From contig CM055106.1 of the NCBI GenBank assembly GCA_029204225.1, positions 18,732,149 through 18,796,148 on the forward strand: a stretch of DNA of 64,000 bases. Direction: 5' to 3'. Below, piece by piece: positions 23,701 to 35,764 of the stretch. The position numbers and the translations under genes were made by a program. The notes below the pieces were generated by a model. It had not been told where the DNA came from. It made no database searches and saw nothing but the letters and a program-made list of their open reading frames with translations. Positions within the stretch are counted from its first letter, which is position 1. The number at the start of each line of letters is the position of its first letter. Source of the DNA: Diphasiastrum complanatum (Eukaryota; Streptophyta; Lycopodiopsida; Lycopodiales; Lycopodiaceae).

Positions 23701-26700
23701 AATTGATATCGGTTTCCCTTCACCTAGCCTTAAGAGGACTCATAAATCCCCGTGTTTGGAGTGAACTTTGAACTGTGTGTATGATAGGAATTGAGTGCAG
23801 AACTTGTCACATAGTCCAAGGAAGCCGTGACTTGACTGAAGTTATTACAGATCCGGAAGCAAAGCATCACATGTCAAATATATGGCAGCAAATGATGATC
23901 ATATAGCATCTCCAACTAAGAACATTGTATGGACAATATTTATAGCCAGGAGAAGTAGTTAATTTCGTATGAAGAGCTCCAATAGAGCCCCCTACAACCC
24001 TGCAAACGACTCTTCCTTATTCACGAATCAGTCTATTAGTTTCTAGAAGGGCTCAGGCCAGCGAGTTCTAAGGGCCACGTAGAGCCCTAAATCAATTAAT
24101 GGTCCCTAAATACGATTACTGACCTAGGGACCAAGAAAGGCCTAGTAATGTTGCAACCAATGTTGCACACATCCCTGTAGTCACAAATCATGAGACGTAC
24201 CATATCTAGAATATCTTACAGCCCATCAGTTGTGTAACTATAATAGGTACATCAATTAACAAAATTGTAAAACTTGTAGTAGCAATAGAACCTCTAGCAA
24301 TAAGAATAGATCCAGGAGATGTAGAGCAAAGAAGTGTTGAAAGATGTCCTCCATCTTAGCTTGTGTTGGCATAGGTACTTTAAAAAAATGCAGAAAAAGA
24401 GCTAGCTGCGGCATGTGTCGACGTTTACTTTCTCAAGCTGGTTGGGTATGTGATGAAAATCATTCCGTGATAGTATTTGCAACACAAACTAATCGAAAGA
24501 ACAACATTGATGTGATGTACTAGAAGAACTGTAATGAATGGCTCAGTATAGCCAAACTATTGTATTAATGAAATAGAACATTCTACAGACAAAACTGAAG
24601 ATCAATCCTCAATCAGCTTCACCCCTGAGCCACAGCCAATTCCCATCACTCCCAACGAGTCTCCAAACTCCTCATGTCATGGTGACCAACATGGATGGCC
24701 CCACTATCGTTTATGTTTGGGCTTCCTTCCTCATTGAAGAGCTGCAAGCAGCCTTTAAACACCCCGCCTGAATTGCTTGTGGTGGTCTGATCATTGCAAC
24801 CATCACCACCCACTTGCAAGACATTGGTGCCATTACCTCAACCCAATTTGAACAAGACACGACCACGTCCAGCCCGCAAGCCTATGTTGCGATTGTGCAA
24901 CTCAAAGCTTGCCAGAAGACTACAGACTTCGTTTTATCTCCCTCTCCCATGCCCCAAGCTATCCACACTACTCCCCATACCTCACCATCACCTGACCCTT
25001 TCATTCAGACTCTCCAGCGATCAACATCTCCATTCTTGGCCCTAATGTACCACCAGTCCAAATCCACCTTTCTGCTGTCACCACCCTCCCCACATCAATT
25101 TTTGTCGCCCTTACCGCCTCGTCAATGCCCCGCACTTTTTTGATCTATCTCTTTAGTCATTACTACTTTGCCCATCATCTGCCCTTCCTCTTAACCAATT
25201 TCCATCAGCATTCCACATGCTATCCCCACCATCGCAGCCATTACCACAATCTCCATAACTACGTCGCTCCTGCCGCCATTCCCTGCGGTCCACCAACCAT
25301 TAGCTACTTTGGGATGATCAGGCTCTGGTGCTGGACTGCTCTAACAGGCCTCCGGAGAAGAACAACTCCACCTGTCATAGAACAATGATCTCCTCGAAAA
25401 GTTGTCCAACAACCTCCATGCAAGTCAATCAAGAGAGAGTTATCCATTTAAAAACAAGAGATAATTGGTTCAGGAAATGTTCTTCTATAGCAAAGGTGAG
25501 GGCCCTGACTTGGTATGTTTGGACAAGCAAAATGTTGTTATAGAGATGTTTTGAAGTCTACAATGTCTACCAACAGGACTGAAAGAAGCTACAGCTCAAA
25601 AACCTGTTGGAAATCAATTCCACTCGTGAGTGATCCATGTCATGATCAGCATTACGAGAGTTAACACGTAGTTAGCTGGTAGTTTAATGTAAACCTGTCT
25701 TGTAAATGATTAGCTAAATTGTCTTTTATTTCCCTTGGGGGAATATGTATGGAAATAGAGATCAAAATAATATATAATGACAAAAAAAGTAGAAGTAAGA
25801 AGTGTAAGAGGAGCTTCTTGTTTGTGATTCGTATTAGCTGATCTAGTTTCTGCAATTTCCGCACAACACATTGCACGCTTCCGCCCACAACTTTCACCTC
25901 CCGATTTATATTTCACGCCCGCTTCATTGTACGCTCAGCTTAATGGATCTTGAAAGCAGATTCCAAGGATATTGAGTTGTGTGCTACCTAATTAAGCTTG
26001 ATTAAGTGACTAATGAGCGCTCATTGTGCCTATATAGTTGAGTGTAGATAATGTGCAGAGAGAAACAGATGAGACAATAGAGGTCAAATGTTTTTGATTG
26101 GTACTTACATGTACTAGCACAAATGCCTAGCACTTAATGCACATAGTTTTTCTAGGCTTTTAAATCGATGAAGTAGATTTTTTTTACAGTTATCTCTATG
26201 TACATTCATACATTTCAATATAGTCCGCGTTTATCCATGCAATTGTGCATTGTGTGAATGGTTGATACAGTTCTCTAATTTTATTGCAAATCTGTTGCTT
26301 CAACTCTCAACGATATTGTAGATTAGTTCAAAGTGCACAAACATGGCAGCTGAATGCCTTTGACTTCTAACACTATGGTTGTCCTTGACACCTGTTGATT
26401 TAATTCGTTGTAGGTTCTATTATGACAGACGGTTCTTGTTGTTGCAAATTACATTAGGGTTCTACAACACACTCACTAGTTATCAAAGTATTGAATCCAC
26501 ATGCACCATCAATCACCTGATATGTTGTCTTGTGTAGTGATTTGCTGTTCTCTTGTTGGCACAACTCCAACAAAATAATCGTTGAAAAAAAAAAGCTTAC
26601 AAATGTTGTAAGTCTGTTACAAAATTCGAAGGCGTCAAGGACAATCATGATTCTACACCTCGACCTAGTCGATGAGACACACAAGGAGAACTAGGAGTAT

Positions 26701-29700
26701 TTGATTTACAATCAGGAGTAGAAACAACAATAATCATTCACAAATTATACACCAATTTGAAAAACACAGTATATTAGAGTTGTGTGAATGTACATGAGAT
26801 TGCAATAAGAAAATCTACTTATAAGTATACAAGCCTAGAAGAACAGTTTAGAATTGGACAATAGTGCTAGGCATCTCAGCAAATACATTATTGATACAAT
26901 AGATGTGGTCTGATAGATGAATACATCTCAGATGATTGTATATGTATCTGTGCATCTAACACTGTATATATACACAACACAGTTACTCTATCACATGTCA
27001 GCCTTTGGGCTGATTGTACAGTGAGGTGGGCGAGAAGTCCCGTTCGATAGTAGTAACGATAGTCCTTGAGACGTGAGCTGTAGTCATCAGGTTTAAACGT
27101 TCCTTGAAGAGCGATAGTGTCGACTATTGATTGTCAAGGGATTGTTGAGGTAAGGGATTGTTGACTATCGAAGGATTGTCGAGAGGGATTGTCGACTATC
27201 GAGGGATCCGACTCTCACGAGTGGTGACTTTCTAGCATTCCTTTGACTCAATCGGTTGACTTTGTGTAGTGTCGAACCTGTCTCGAACTTGAGTATATTT
27301 CCGCAGGTTCTTCAACTGTTATAGGTTCCCGAGTAAATAACCAGGTCTAGGACTTTGTCGTGGATACCTGAAAGGAATAGCTGGTAGGTAACATATTCAT
27401 AGGCAACTGGATTGAATGGGGTTTGAAGTGGAATTAAGATTCAAACACTCCCCCTTAATTCAACTTCAAATACTTAGATAATCTTAAAATTAACATTTTC
27501 TGAAGCAGAAATGCTTGTCTTTCTTAGTGAACATATTAACTACCATACTATTTGTCAAATAGTAAATCAACTCTACATATTTCGAAAGTACTTTCTCTCG
27601 AACAAAGTGAAATTAAATTTCTATACGTTTAGTCGTTGAATGAAATCTAGGATTGAGAGTAAGTTGAATGTAGTTGATATTATCGCAATAGATGGTAGTT
27701 GGTTTGTTCTGTTTGAATTACAGATCCTATAGAAGAAGCCTCAGCCACATGGCTTCTTTAGTTGCTTGTGTTGTTGTTACATATTCGGCTTCGGTTGAGG
27801 ATAATAAGATTGATTTATGATTTCTGCTATTCTAGGAAATTGGTGTAGACGATAGGTAGTAACAGTACCCAGAAGTAGACTTTTTGGTGTCTAAGTTTCT
27901 TTCCCAATTCGAATCAAAATAGCTGAATAAACAGTGTGTTATAGCAGAATTATCAAAATAACAAAGAACTTGGTTCTTTGTCGCTTGAATGTATTTCTGA
28001 AGGGAAATTCGCAGTCGCGAAAGCGAAGCAACCTCGATTCTCTTCCGACTCAGATGGAGTTCAGATGTGATCGCTGGACGCTGCCAGCTGAATCACCCCC
28101 ACAGTCCTCCAGAATGTAGTCAGGCACTGCTGATCTACGTTTACAACTTAATGCAGCATTCAACGAATTCAACCAATGTGCGGAATTGAAATTAATGGGA
28201 GAATCAGACACACAAATTATAGCAGACACATTTGCATACAAGATCGATCATACAACGAAAAAGGAGACATGTGCACAATGGCTACAAGATCATCTATTGA
28301 TTTTCCTTGATTCTTCAAGCACTGCATGCAGATCCACGTAGTGCGTCGGCGTGAGAGAAATACAGTTCTCTCACGAATAGGTGTCTCGCTTACTAGCGGA
28401 CTTGTGGATCTCTATGGATCCTAATCACAGAGCTTGTCTCGCACGCAGGCGGACTTGTGTTCTGTATTTTCGTCTTGATTGCTTACTAGCGTCAGACTTC
28501 TACACTTATGTGTATTCTATATCAAGTATATCCAACAAGTATATAGTCGTTTTATGTAACTTTTAAGATTAGAGTGACTAATCGTCTACAACTAATTAGA
28601 AAATTACAAGAGTGGTAGATTAGCCACGACCTAGAGTGTATCTGTTGACGTCATGCCATCAGGTCAGATATTTGTACTTCTGGGTACTTGCATGATCATC
28701 GCTGGTACTCTTTGGAGCGTGAGGGCAAAAAGTCTTTCGCGACGTTGTTCGTGTCGCGTCGTTGGTTTCGTCTCCGTCGTCTGACTTTCTCGTGCTCGAC
28801 CGCAAAAGATTCTCAGTCGCGAATCTTTCGTGTTCGTGTCTTCTTGTCAAGTGTTCGCGAAACTTTCGTGCTTCGTGTCTCTTGACTTTCGTGTTCGCGA
28901 ACATCTTCGCCAGGCAGAGGGCTGAAAGCTAGCAAGGCTTTGTAACTAGAAACGTTTTGTTTCTTCAATTTCATCACTCTTTTGAGTGCTTTCCAATGTT
29001 GAGTTTCTGGATCCGACATGAATTGAGAAAGTGTGCTAACACCATCGCATATATCAATGGGCCAATTAGAGAGTGGTATGGATAATTCTTCATGTCAAAT
29101 CTAAGCAAGTGTCGAAGGACACCTATCTTTACCAAGTTTGAGTCCTGGATCCATTGGTGAATTAATCGGCTTTGATTCGAGCATTTCACTTTTATCAAGA
29201 ATGTTTTGAAAATACCTTTGTTGGCTTAGAAAGGTTGTCTTCTTTGTTCGATCACGAAGGATCTAAGTGCCAAGTAAATAATGAACTAGTCCGGGATCTG
29301 TCATGGCAAATTCTTTAGAAAGATTTGACTTAGTAATCTCTAACAAAGAGATAGAATTGCTTAAAAGAAGACAATCATCTACATAAAGTGCAATAATTAT
29401 GTAATTTCTTAAAAGTATGGCTAGGTTTATTGTTGTTATTCCCACTTGTCTATGGGATATCTTGCGATTATGTGTGTCTCTATTGGTAGGTGGTGATGTA
29501 TGAAATCCTTCTGTTATATTTGTGGCTAAATAATTCTTGGAGCTTTGTCTTTATTTAGCTATGGCAAAAAAGATCTTGGCATATCTGTAAGGCATTCATG
29601 GTTGCTACACCTAGCATGCTACATATTCCTTTGGAATAAAGATCTCATGCTATCTTCTACGATGGCCACATACTGATATCTTCATTTGGTCCTATTGGCT

Positions 29701-31033
29701 CATGGAAATGATGTGCTGTATTTTCCTCTTTGACACGATTGCAATGGTATTCTTTTGCCCTGGCATCTAGCTCTTCATGCAGCTCCATTGTGGGATACCT
29801 TATTCCTACGATGTATATTGTGCTTATTATGTGGCAGCATGTTATCTATGAGGTACTTATTTGAGAGGTTATGAGTTGATTAGTTGCAAGCTACCAAATC
29901 AAGTATTTTTATCTAATGTTTTGTTACATATGACTTTGAAATATAAGCATTAACTTAAGTAAATTGTACGTGTCTTAAATATAAAACATTTAAGTGGGAT
30001 TGTAATGCACATTCACAATCTATTCAGAGGTTTCAAAGAAGCTGCTATGCATTTGTTATGCAGGTGCGGCATTTGATATGGAATATGCTCGCTGGATGGA
30101 AGAGCATGAAAGGCAGATGGTTGAGCTAAGAGCTGCATTGCAAACACATGTGGCAGACAACGACCTACGAGTTCTTGTAGAAACTATGATTACTCATTAT
30201 GACGAGATTTTTAGACTGAAAAGTTCTGCTGCCAAACAAGATGTTTTTCATCTTGTGTCAGGAATGTGGAAATCACCAGCAGAGCGGTGTTTTCTGTGGA
30301 TGGGCGGATTTCGCCCATCAGAGCTTCTGAAGGTAGTATAATCTTTCTTGTATACTCTATATAACTAAATTTGAATTTCCAAAATACATTCTACAGCTCT
30401 AGTGTTTCTAAAGACCATGTTATAAACCAGCAATATCATCTTTTGCATTGTAGATCATGATCCCTCATCTTGAGCCAGTAACAGACCAACAACTAGTAGG
30501 TATATGCAGCCTCCAGCAGTCTTCTCAACAAGCAGAGGATGCTCTCTCCCAAGGAATGGAAGCCCTCCAACAATCTCTTGCTGAAACTTTGTCGAGTGGT
30601 TCTTTAAATTCATCTTCAAATGTAGCAAGTTACATGGGACAGATGGCCATGGCTATGGGAAAGCTTGGTAATTTGGAAAGTTTTGTTAGACAGGTACTTT
30701 TCTCCTCTTTCTACCATTGCAGAGAGCTTCAACTAAAAGTCTGTAGACCAGTGTTTGTATTGTATCATTGCATCTGGAATTTTTCTATGGATATACACTG
30801 TTCTTTTATTACAGTTTTGAGGCTGAGATGCTCATAGTGTGGAAATACTTTCTGAATGGTGATGTGCTGTTGATCCTGTTCTGCAGGCTGATAACCTTCG
30901 TCAACAAACTCTTCAGCAGATGCATCGAATTTTAACAACTCGTCAATCAGCTAGAGGCCTACTTGCCATGGGTGAATATTGTGCACGTTTAAGAGCCCTT
31001 AGTTCTCTCTGGTTGGCACGCCCCAGGGAATAG
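17713..31033 (+). CDS. TGA-class bZIP transcription factor, 11 exons, 445 aa
   Basis: Coding exons: 17713-17750, 18714-18811, 20841-20914, 21044-21217, 21430-21507, 22081-22140, 22253-22330, 23397-23478, 30064-30332, 30454-30693, 30887-31033. All ten introns are GT-AG and the frame stays open for 1338 nt to TAG. There is no other in-frame ATG after the upstream TGA at 17635. Residues 1-154 are a polar N-terminus with MADNSPRTETSTE. Residues 155-174 are the basic region (NREAARKSRLRKK). The zipper follows (Leu180, 187, 194). Residues about 229-317 hold the DOG1-type domain (THYDEIFRLK, GMWKSPAERCFLW, FRPSELLK). The C-terminus is Gln-rich (LQQSSQQAEDALSQGMEALQ) and ends LWLARPRE. TGA factors bind TGACG (as-1) DNA as dimers in the nucleus and act with NPR1-type co-regulators in defence, or in development. 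The ENWGD and SPRTETSTE blocks and the LARPRE end fit long TGA2-like (clade II) proteins, but RGLLAMGEY is closer to clades I/III, so the subgroup is open. The gene looks intact. Confidence 0.93.
22648..22790. repeat. tggaatggattgctggaat-type short repeats in intron 7
   Basis: The words TGGAAT, GGATTG and TGCTGG recur many times over about 140 bp, giving an irregular tandem array. No coding meaning is seen. It lies inside intron 7 (22331-23396) of the bZIP gene. Confidence 0.75.
23133..23200. repeat. CT run followed by alternating GC/GT tract in intron 7
   Basis: A CT run passes into cgcgcgtgcgcgcgcgcg and more GC alternation, then CA repeats. Alternating purine-pyrimidine DNA of this kind can adopt the Z form. 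Confidence 0.85.
23479..26100. other. first part of the 6.6-kb intron 8, no gene seen
   Basis: Up to about 24600 nothing is recognised. From 24600 to 25400 the DNA is C-rich with several overlapping open frames that encode Pro/Thr/Ser-rich text without motifs. They look like compositional artefacts or a very decayed retroelement. Confidence 0.4.
26123..26874. repeat. large imperfect inverted repeat in intron 8
   Basis: Blocks in the left arm return in reverse complement and in mirrored order in the right arm: atgcctagcac (26123-26133 / 26864-26874), tctaggctt (26151-26159 / 26831-26839), aagtagatttt (26171-26181 / 26810-26820), atgtacattca (26198-26208 / 26785-26795), tgtgaatg (about 26253 / 26735-26742), and ttgtccttgac (about 26379 / 26633). 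Arms are about 270 bp and the spacer about 240 bp. It may be a foldback element, or two copies of one LTR facing each other; the right arm adjoins a minus-strand copia LTR. Confidence 0.75.
26890..27447 (-). repeat. part of a minus-strand copia 3' LTR
   Basis: On the minus strand a polypurine tract (aagggggag, plus coordinates 27448-27456) is followed by TGTTTGA at 27447-27441, the expected start of a 3' LTR. The LTR runs leftward, and its far end is not certain (it may reach about 26437). Inside it, a gggattgtcgactatcga-type unit repeats at 27137-27206. Confidence 0.6.
27448..27960 (-). pseudogene. copia RNase H, C-terminal part (in intron 8)
   Basis: The minus strand reads SYFDSNWERNLDTKKSTSGY, then LLSSTEAEYVTTTQATKEAMW, the copia RNase H signature with its DxxW strand and STEAEY helix. 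It belongs with the RT/RNase H part at 28965-29460 and is separated from it by about 1 kb of unrelated DNA. It is antisense to the host gene and carries stop codons. Confidence 0.85.
27961..28964. mobile_element. insertion splitting the copia RNase H
   Basis: This kilobase separates two parts of one copia RNase H domain that should be contiguous apart from about 40 residues. It has no recognised ORF. Its right third (28690-28910) is unusually rich in TTCGTG and TCGCGA words, including the palindrome gttcgcgaac near 28893. No clear terminal repeats or target duplication were found, so its class is open. Confidence 0.5.
28965..29460 (-). pseudogene. copia reverse transcriptase end and RNase H start (in intron 8)
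   Basis: The minus strand gives IIIALYVDDCLLLSNS (the YVDD catalytic loop of copia RT), FAMTDPGLVHYLLGT, then SLIGPLIYAMV and SQFMSDPETQHWKALKRVM, which is the RT to RNase H connection. At least one frameshift and two stops are present. It is a dead copy lying antisense in the bZIP intron. Confidence 0.88.
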
Positions 31034-31800
31034 TGGCTCCATATTAGTACACCTGGCTTATATGTCAATGAACTGTAGTTTCACTCTGCCTTGAATCGTT
31101 TAGAGTACATTGCAGATCACATCGTTCCTGGAATGCATAGTGGGCAACATAATTGGTGAAGAAGTCAACCACTGTGAGCAACCATGCTATGCCGTGATTG
31201 GAAAAACTGCAGCTGTTTAACATCCACCATACCTTCATATCCGAGTATGGTTCCACTGAAGCCATTTACTTCTCTAGCATGTACATTACTGAGTTCTTCA
31301 GATGCAAACTTGGATCCTTCCTGCGAAAAGAGTGGGACCTTGTATATTGTGCTCTCAATATTTTATTGCCTTTGTGCTTGCTGATGCATGCGCAAGGTGT
31401 TCAAAATAATCATATTTTCGGATTTTCAAACTGTGTAAGGAGGTGGTCTGATTTTGACCTTGTCAGATGGAAACCCTTCACTTCTTATGCCCATGGGCTC
31501 AGATTGATGTTCCAATGCAGTTTCCCTTAAGGGGATTGTTGCGGTAAACTCCTAGTCTCTCGACTTGCCTTTGTGAAACATCTCCCATGGATGGTTTCAT
31601 CTCAGTGTGACCCCCCCAGTGAACGTGCATATTCTTGATTATAGCACTAAGGACTTTGTTTAAGCAGGTGCAGATAACAGGTGCATATGGTGTCAAGAAT
31701 TTCAAAAGATACCATTGGGTCAGAAAATGGACATTACGTCACAAGAAAATCTCATGTGCATATTGCATGTAATATATGCTCTCAATTTAATGAAGTGTTG
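31034..31800 (+). other. 3' UTR and downstream of the bZIP gene
   Basis: After the TAG at 31031-31033 there is no further coding exon. A/T-rich candidates for polyadenylation lie near 31768-31795 (aatatatgctctcaatttaatg). The exact 3' end cannot be read from sequence alone. Confidence 0.4.
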
Positions 31801-34160
31801 CTCTGATTGCCTATAAGCTTTGCTCTGGATGATTTTTTCTAATTCAAAAGTAAGAAAAGCGTGGTGGGATCAGGATTGTGCCAATGACGAAAAGGGAAAA
31901 GACATAAATGGCAAGGATAAAGATTTAAGGCTTATGCTAATCAATATGTAGTTGCTTAAAGTTTGGTGTATTACGGTAATTTGGGGGGTAAAACTATGCG
32001 TTACTCACTCTGATGTTGAGTCTGATCAGCTATATCATGTGTCCTCAACAGTCAAATCAATCAGCAATTTTTCCACATGTTTTTGAAGATTTTGATATGC
32101 AGGACTTGACCTTTAGATTCATGCTACTTCATCCAAATGGAGTGTACTGACACCACAACCTACTGTTTTTGTCTCATCTGAAGTTGATTGCTGCATAATA
32201 ACATCTCCATTGTCCAATAATGTAAAGTCACTGCGTCTTCCGGAGAGGACGGGACTCCTATGATGTAAAACTTACATGTAGTCACTGGGACGATGTGACA
32301 CCAAAAGACATAAGTGTCACTGCAATCTTGATATTCTTTTGCAGGACTTAAGGACGAAATTGTGATACAATGGAAGGTAATGTTGAAAGTTGCCGGGGTG
32401 AAAAAACATTTTCACATCTCGATGCTCTACTCTCTTGGATCATAGAAGTTGTTCAGAGTAATGGAGCATCAAATGACACTCTGACGAGGGACACATCTCC
32501 TTAGTGTAGCCACATGTGGGCCAAATATTGGTTGAAGATGAAGCATGAGTCACCTCAGTACTGCGTAGTTATTATTGTCAAGAAGGTGAAGCAAAGCTAA
32601 AGTGGATCCTACAAGAGTTAGTGAAAACGCATGGGATGAAGATCATGGTGCAGGAGGGTGTGCCCCAGTAAGGAAATTACTAGTACCCAAGCCTCAACTA
32701 TGAAAGTGATGCAAAAGGCTTTAAATCTCAAGGAGATTCAAGAAGGGAGATGTGGCTCAAGGCAGTTCAATCTGAGAGGTGATTGGTAGGAGCAGAGAGA
32801 CTTATGGCTGCTGGTACATAGGACTAGGGCAAATTGAATAGGATCAGGGCTAGAAAATGACCAAAACAAGCCATAGAAGTGAAATTGATTAGTCTCATAT
32901 TCATTCTGATAAGGGCTGGATCAGAGACTGTATTACCGGAAGTACTCTGTTGGAGGAGTGACAGGTCATGTAGGGTCTCCAGTGGCTTACAGATCAAGAA
33001 ACACCATAATTGCTGTGCCATCCAAAGGACCTGCAAGGACAAGCACAACCTAGAAGAAAAGGATCTAGAAAGCTGAGGCTGGGTTATCCAGAGCAGGTTA
33101 CGTAGAGATGGTGGGAGCTCTAAGAGATGCAAGGACATATGGAGCAGGGAGCAGGGATCAAAGGGAGGTTATTTCGTAAATTGTGTTTAATTATTGCAGG
33201 CAAGAAATCTAGATTGGGCCTTGTCATCTCTCAAGAACATTTGGAGGCCCTCGAGTAATTTGACAAACTACTGCTAAATGTGTGTCGCCCAATGACATCT
33301 TGCAGCAGCTTTGCTAATTTTTATGGGGGACTTGATTTTGCCTCATTTTTGGGGCTCATCTGCTGTTATCCTGATTAATCAACTGACTGTGTGGAGAATT
33401 GATCCTGCCCAACTTGTGGTTGAATGTCCACTTTTCAAGAGTGATGGTGAATCTACATGTTCAAGGGTTTGACAAGTTTTGGTTGATTATTGACAAGTTT
33501 TGGTTGATTATTGGCAAAGTTTTTGTGCCTACTTGAGACGGTAGCAGAGTCTTAAAATGATCATTGTTCATTTCAGAAGAAAGGTTGAGGAGTTTTTGGT
33601 TTCAAGTCGAAGAAAATCAGAGTGAAAAAGCACCTGACAAGATATGTAACTGCATCACCTGAGAGACTACAGGAGGAACTGACTGCTGTATGATAAGAGT
33701 GGGAGTAGAGCAGCATCAACGCCGGGCCTGGATTTGGACCATGGCTTCACTAGCCTATAGATAGGTTTAATAAATACAGTTGTGTAGGAAAAAATATATA
33801 GTGGTCTTTAATAATAGAATGACTCCTTGTCAGATCATGTGCCTGTGTATCCAGGGTTAACGTTGCAGGATTTTAAAGTGAATTTATGCAATTGCATGCC
33901 ATGAAGCAAGCATTGGAAACAGGTTCATTGAATGTGGAAGTATGCAGCAAATATTTGTAGAAATGTTAATGGCAAATTTGTTTTTCTTGGTGCTTGAGAG
34001 ATTTTTGGTATATGTTCCAAGATTCTGCTGAGACGGGAATTCGTAAATTGCAGCATAAGGGGGTTCAATTCAAGAAATTGCATCAATCTGATGACAAGAA
34101 TAAGAAAACAAAATTTACAATCAAAAGCATGATATGTTTAATGGAAGAGGCCTTTACATT
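31801..34160. other. intergenic stretch, nothing recognised
   Basis: No ORF here shows a motif I can name. A duplicated phrase (gacaagttttggttgattatt) occurs at about 33470-33515. Possible very old retroelement DNA cannot be excluded. Confidence 0.4.
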
Positions 34161-34280
34161 ACTAAGTTGAATAAGAATACCAAAATGTAGAATGAGTGAG
34201 TGAGATGGGGAATTTGTATATTGCTTCTTGGTTTACAAGGGAGTCTCTAACTTGGGACCAAAGAAACTTTGGATGCCAAG

Positions 34281-35576
34281 CTAACCAAGTAGGCCAACCC
34301 CTTTGGGGAATTTGTTTATTGGATGTCCTTGCTTCTCTGTCTCTTCCATCAGTGTTTGCATGTCTCCTCCACATTCCACTATGCCCATAGTGAATGCACC
34401 ATGTATCTCCATGAATGAACCTCCATCACCACCTTGCCTTTGTAGATCTCTAATCCATGAAAGCCCTTGAGTGAATGAATGCCAAAATGATGTGTTCTCT
34501 GCTCCATTTGAATGAGCAAAACTTGAACTTGAAATACTTGAATTTTCTCCACAAGATTTGCATACAATCCTTGATCCTACATTGTCAACAATTTGCCAAT
34601 TTGCCAACAGTAGGATGCTAGATCTTGAACTTTGCTTAAAAGTAAACATATTGGCCACTTCAATATCTTTCAAGGTTTGAATGAGTGCATGTACTTGATC
34701 GTAAAAACCAGCAATGATAACTATTCCATCTCCAAGATCCAAAGGATGCAAAACTATGGAACTAGTTTCATTGAATTTTGACAATTCCAACACATTGACA
34801 TGACAATGTTCATACATGAGATTAAACAAGTAAGGTAGAGCAAAAGGACACTTCCTTGCTGCTCCAAGAACCTTACTTGAACCTTCAAGAACCTGTAAAA
34901 ACAGATCCAAAATGCTTTGCCCATGTGGCTCCCCTTTGATGCTTTTGACTAGCTTCTAATTGCTACTTGCCTCTTGGTGTTGATGAAGCAATTCAAGATC
35001 AACATCTTGATCGTCCAATAAAACATCAAGCACTTTGCATTTATAAACATCTTTAGATCTGAACCTCTGAAGATACTCCCTCTCAAACAAATGATTAACA
35101 TCCCACAAGATCTCATCATTGCTTGATTTCAACCTTTCACTATAGTTAGTGAAAACAATGTCACCATCATAAACCAAAAGATATATTTCTACAATTCTTT
35201 CCAACATGAAGTAGAGTAGATGAAGTTGAGTATCAAACCTAACCAAACCAGCCCATTTGAGTTCAAACCAAACCTTAATGAGCTCACCAATGAGATCTTC
35301 CTTGCCTTGAAGAAATTGCCACTTGAGTTGCTCCATGTAGTCTTCTTCATTCAACCTTTTGCCATCTTGATCATGCATGAACACTCCACCACAATCATAT
35401 AAACCTTTGAGTTGATGAAGAGATGTAAGATCCATGCCTTGGATCTTCCCAAGAGTCACTCTTCCTTTGCCCTTTCCTTCACAAGACTCCCTCTTAATGA
35501 TCACACCACAAAAGTTAGCAATCTCCCTCTTGATAGTTGCATCATAAGAAATGGAAGAATCATGAAAAGAATACAT
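34281..35576 (-). CDS. unrecognised ORF downstream of copia gag-protease
   Basis: I do not recognise this protein. On the minus strand one frame runs from 35576 to 34281 with a single in-frame TAG near 34956, so about 431 codons are open with one break. Visible text includes GKGKGRVTLGKIQGMDL, a Leu/Trp-rich middle (LKWQFLQGKEDL, LLYFMLERIVEIYLLVYDGD), an acidic block DVLLDDQDVDLELLHQHQ, then LHPLDLGDGIVIIAGF, a Ser-rich stretch with CKSCG, and a Gly-rich tail ending KGVGLLG. No signal peptide or clear membrane span is evident. It follows a copia gag-protease frame on the same strand, where integrase, RT and RNase H would be expected, and it matches none of them. It may be captured host sequence or an element-specific gene; decay is likely (one stop, frame changes upstream). 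Confidence 0.45.
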
Positions 35577-35764
35577 AGTACCTTCAACATAAGAATGACT
35601 GAAGTACTTTTTCTTGTCAAACCTAGACTTCTAATCAATGATATAGGTAATGATAATGAACCCTCACTATCATTCACAAAAGCATCATTCAAAGTACATC
35701 CTACTTTGAACACTTCACATTCATCTCTCTCTTTTGACTTGAGATCTTCCTCACCAAGTCTCAT
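35501..35764 (-). CDS. small unrecognised ORF bridging the copia frame and the next ORF
   Basis: The ATG overlaps the stop of the gag-protease frame (ATGA arrangement at 35761-35764). The frame gives MRLGEEDLKSKERDECEVF and continues to 35501, overlapping the start of the next ORF. Most likely these three frames are one older reading frame broken by indels near 35762 and near 35580. No domain is recognised. Confidence 0.35.
   Translation of the reverse strand: MRLGEEDLKSKERDECEVFKVGCTLNDAFVNDSEGSLSLPISLIRSLGLTRKSTSVILMLKVLCILFMILPFLMMQLSRGRLLTFVV

Noticed and set aside
24794-25388. Pro/Ser/Thr-rich ORFs in intron 8
   Set aside because: Overlapping frames are open because the DNA is C-rich; there are no motifs and no consistent frame.
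31065-31265. Minus-strand ORF with AWLLTVVDFFTNY, reminiscent of an integrase core
   Set aside because: Only about 15 residues resemble integrase, no catalytic acids can be lined up, and it lies in the bZIP 3' region.
32340-32460. Possible gypsy gag phrase (GLKDEIVIQWK)
   Set aside because: It is too short, with no supporting gag residues before or after.
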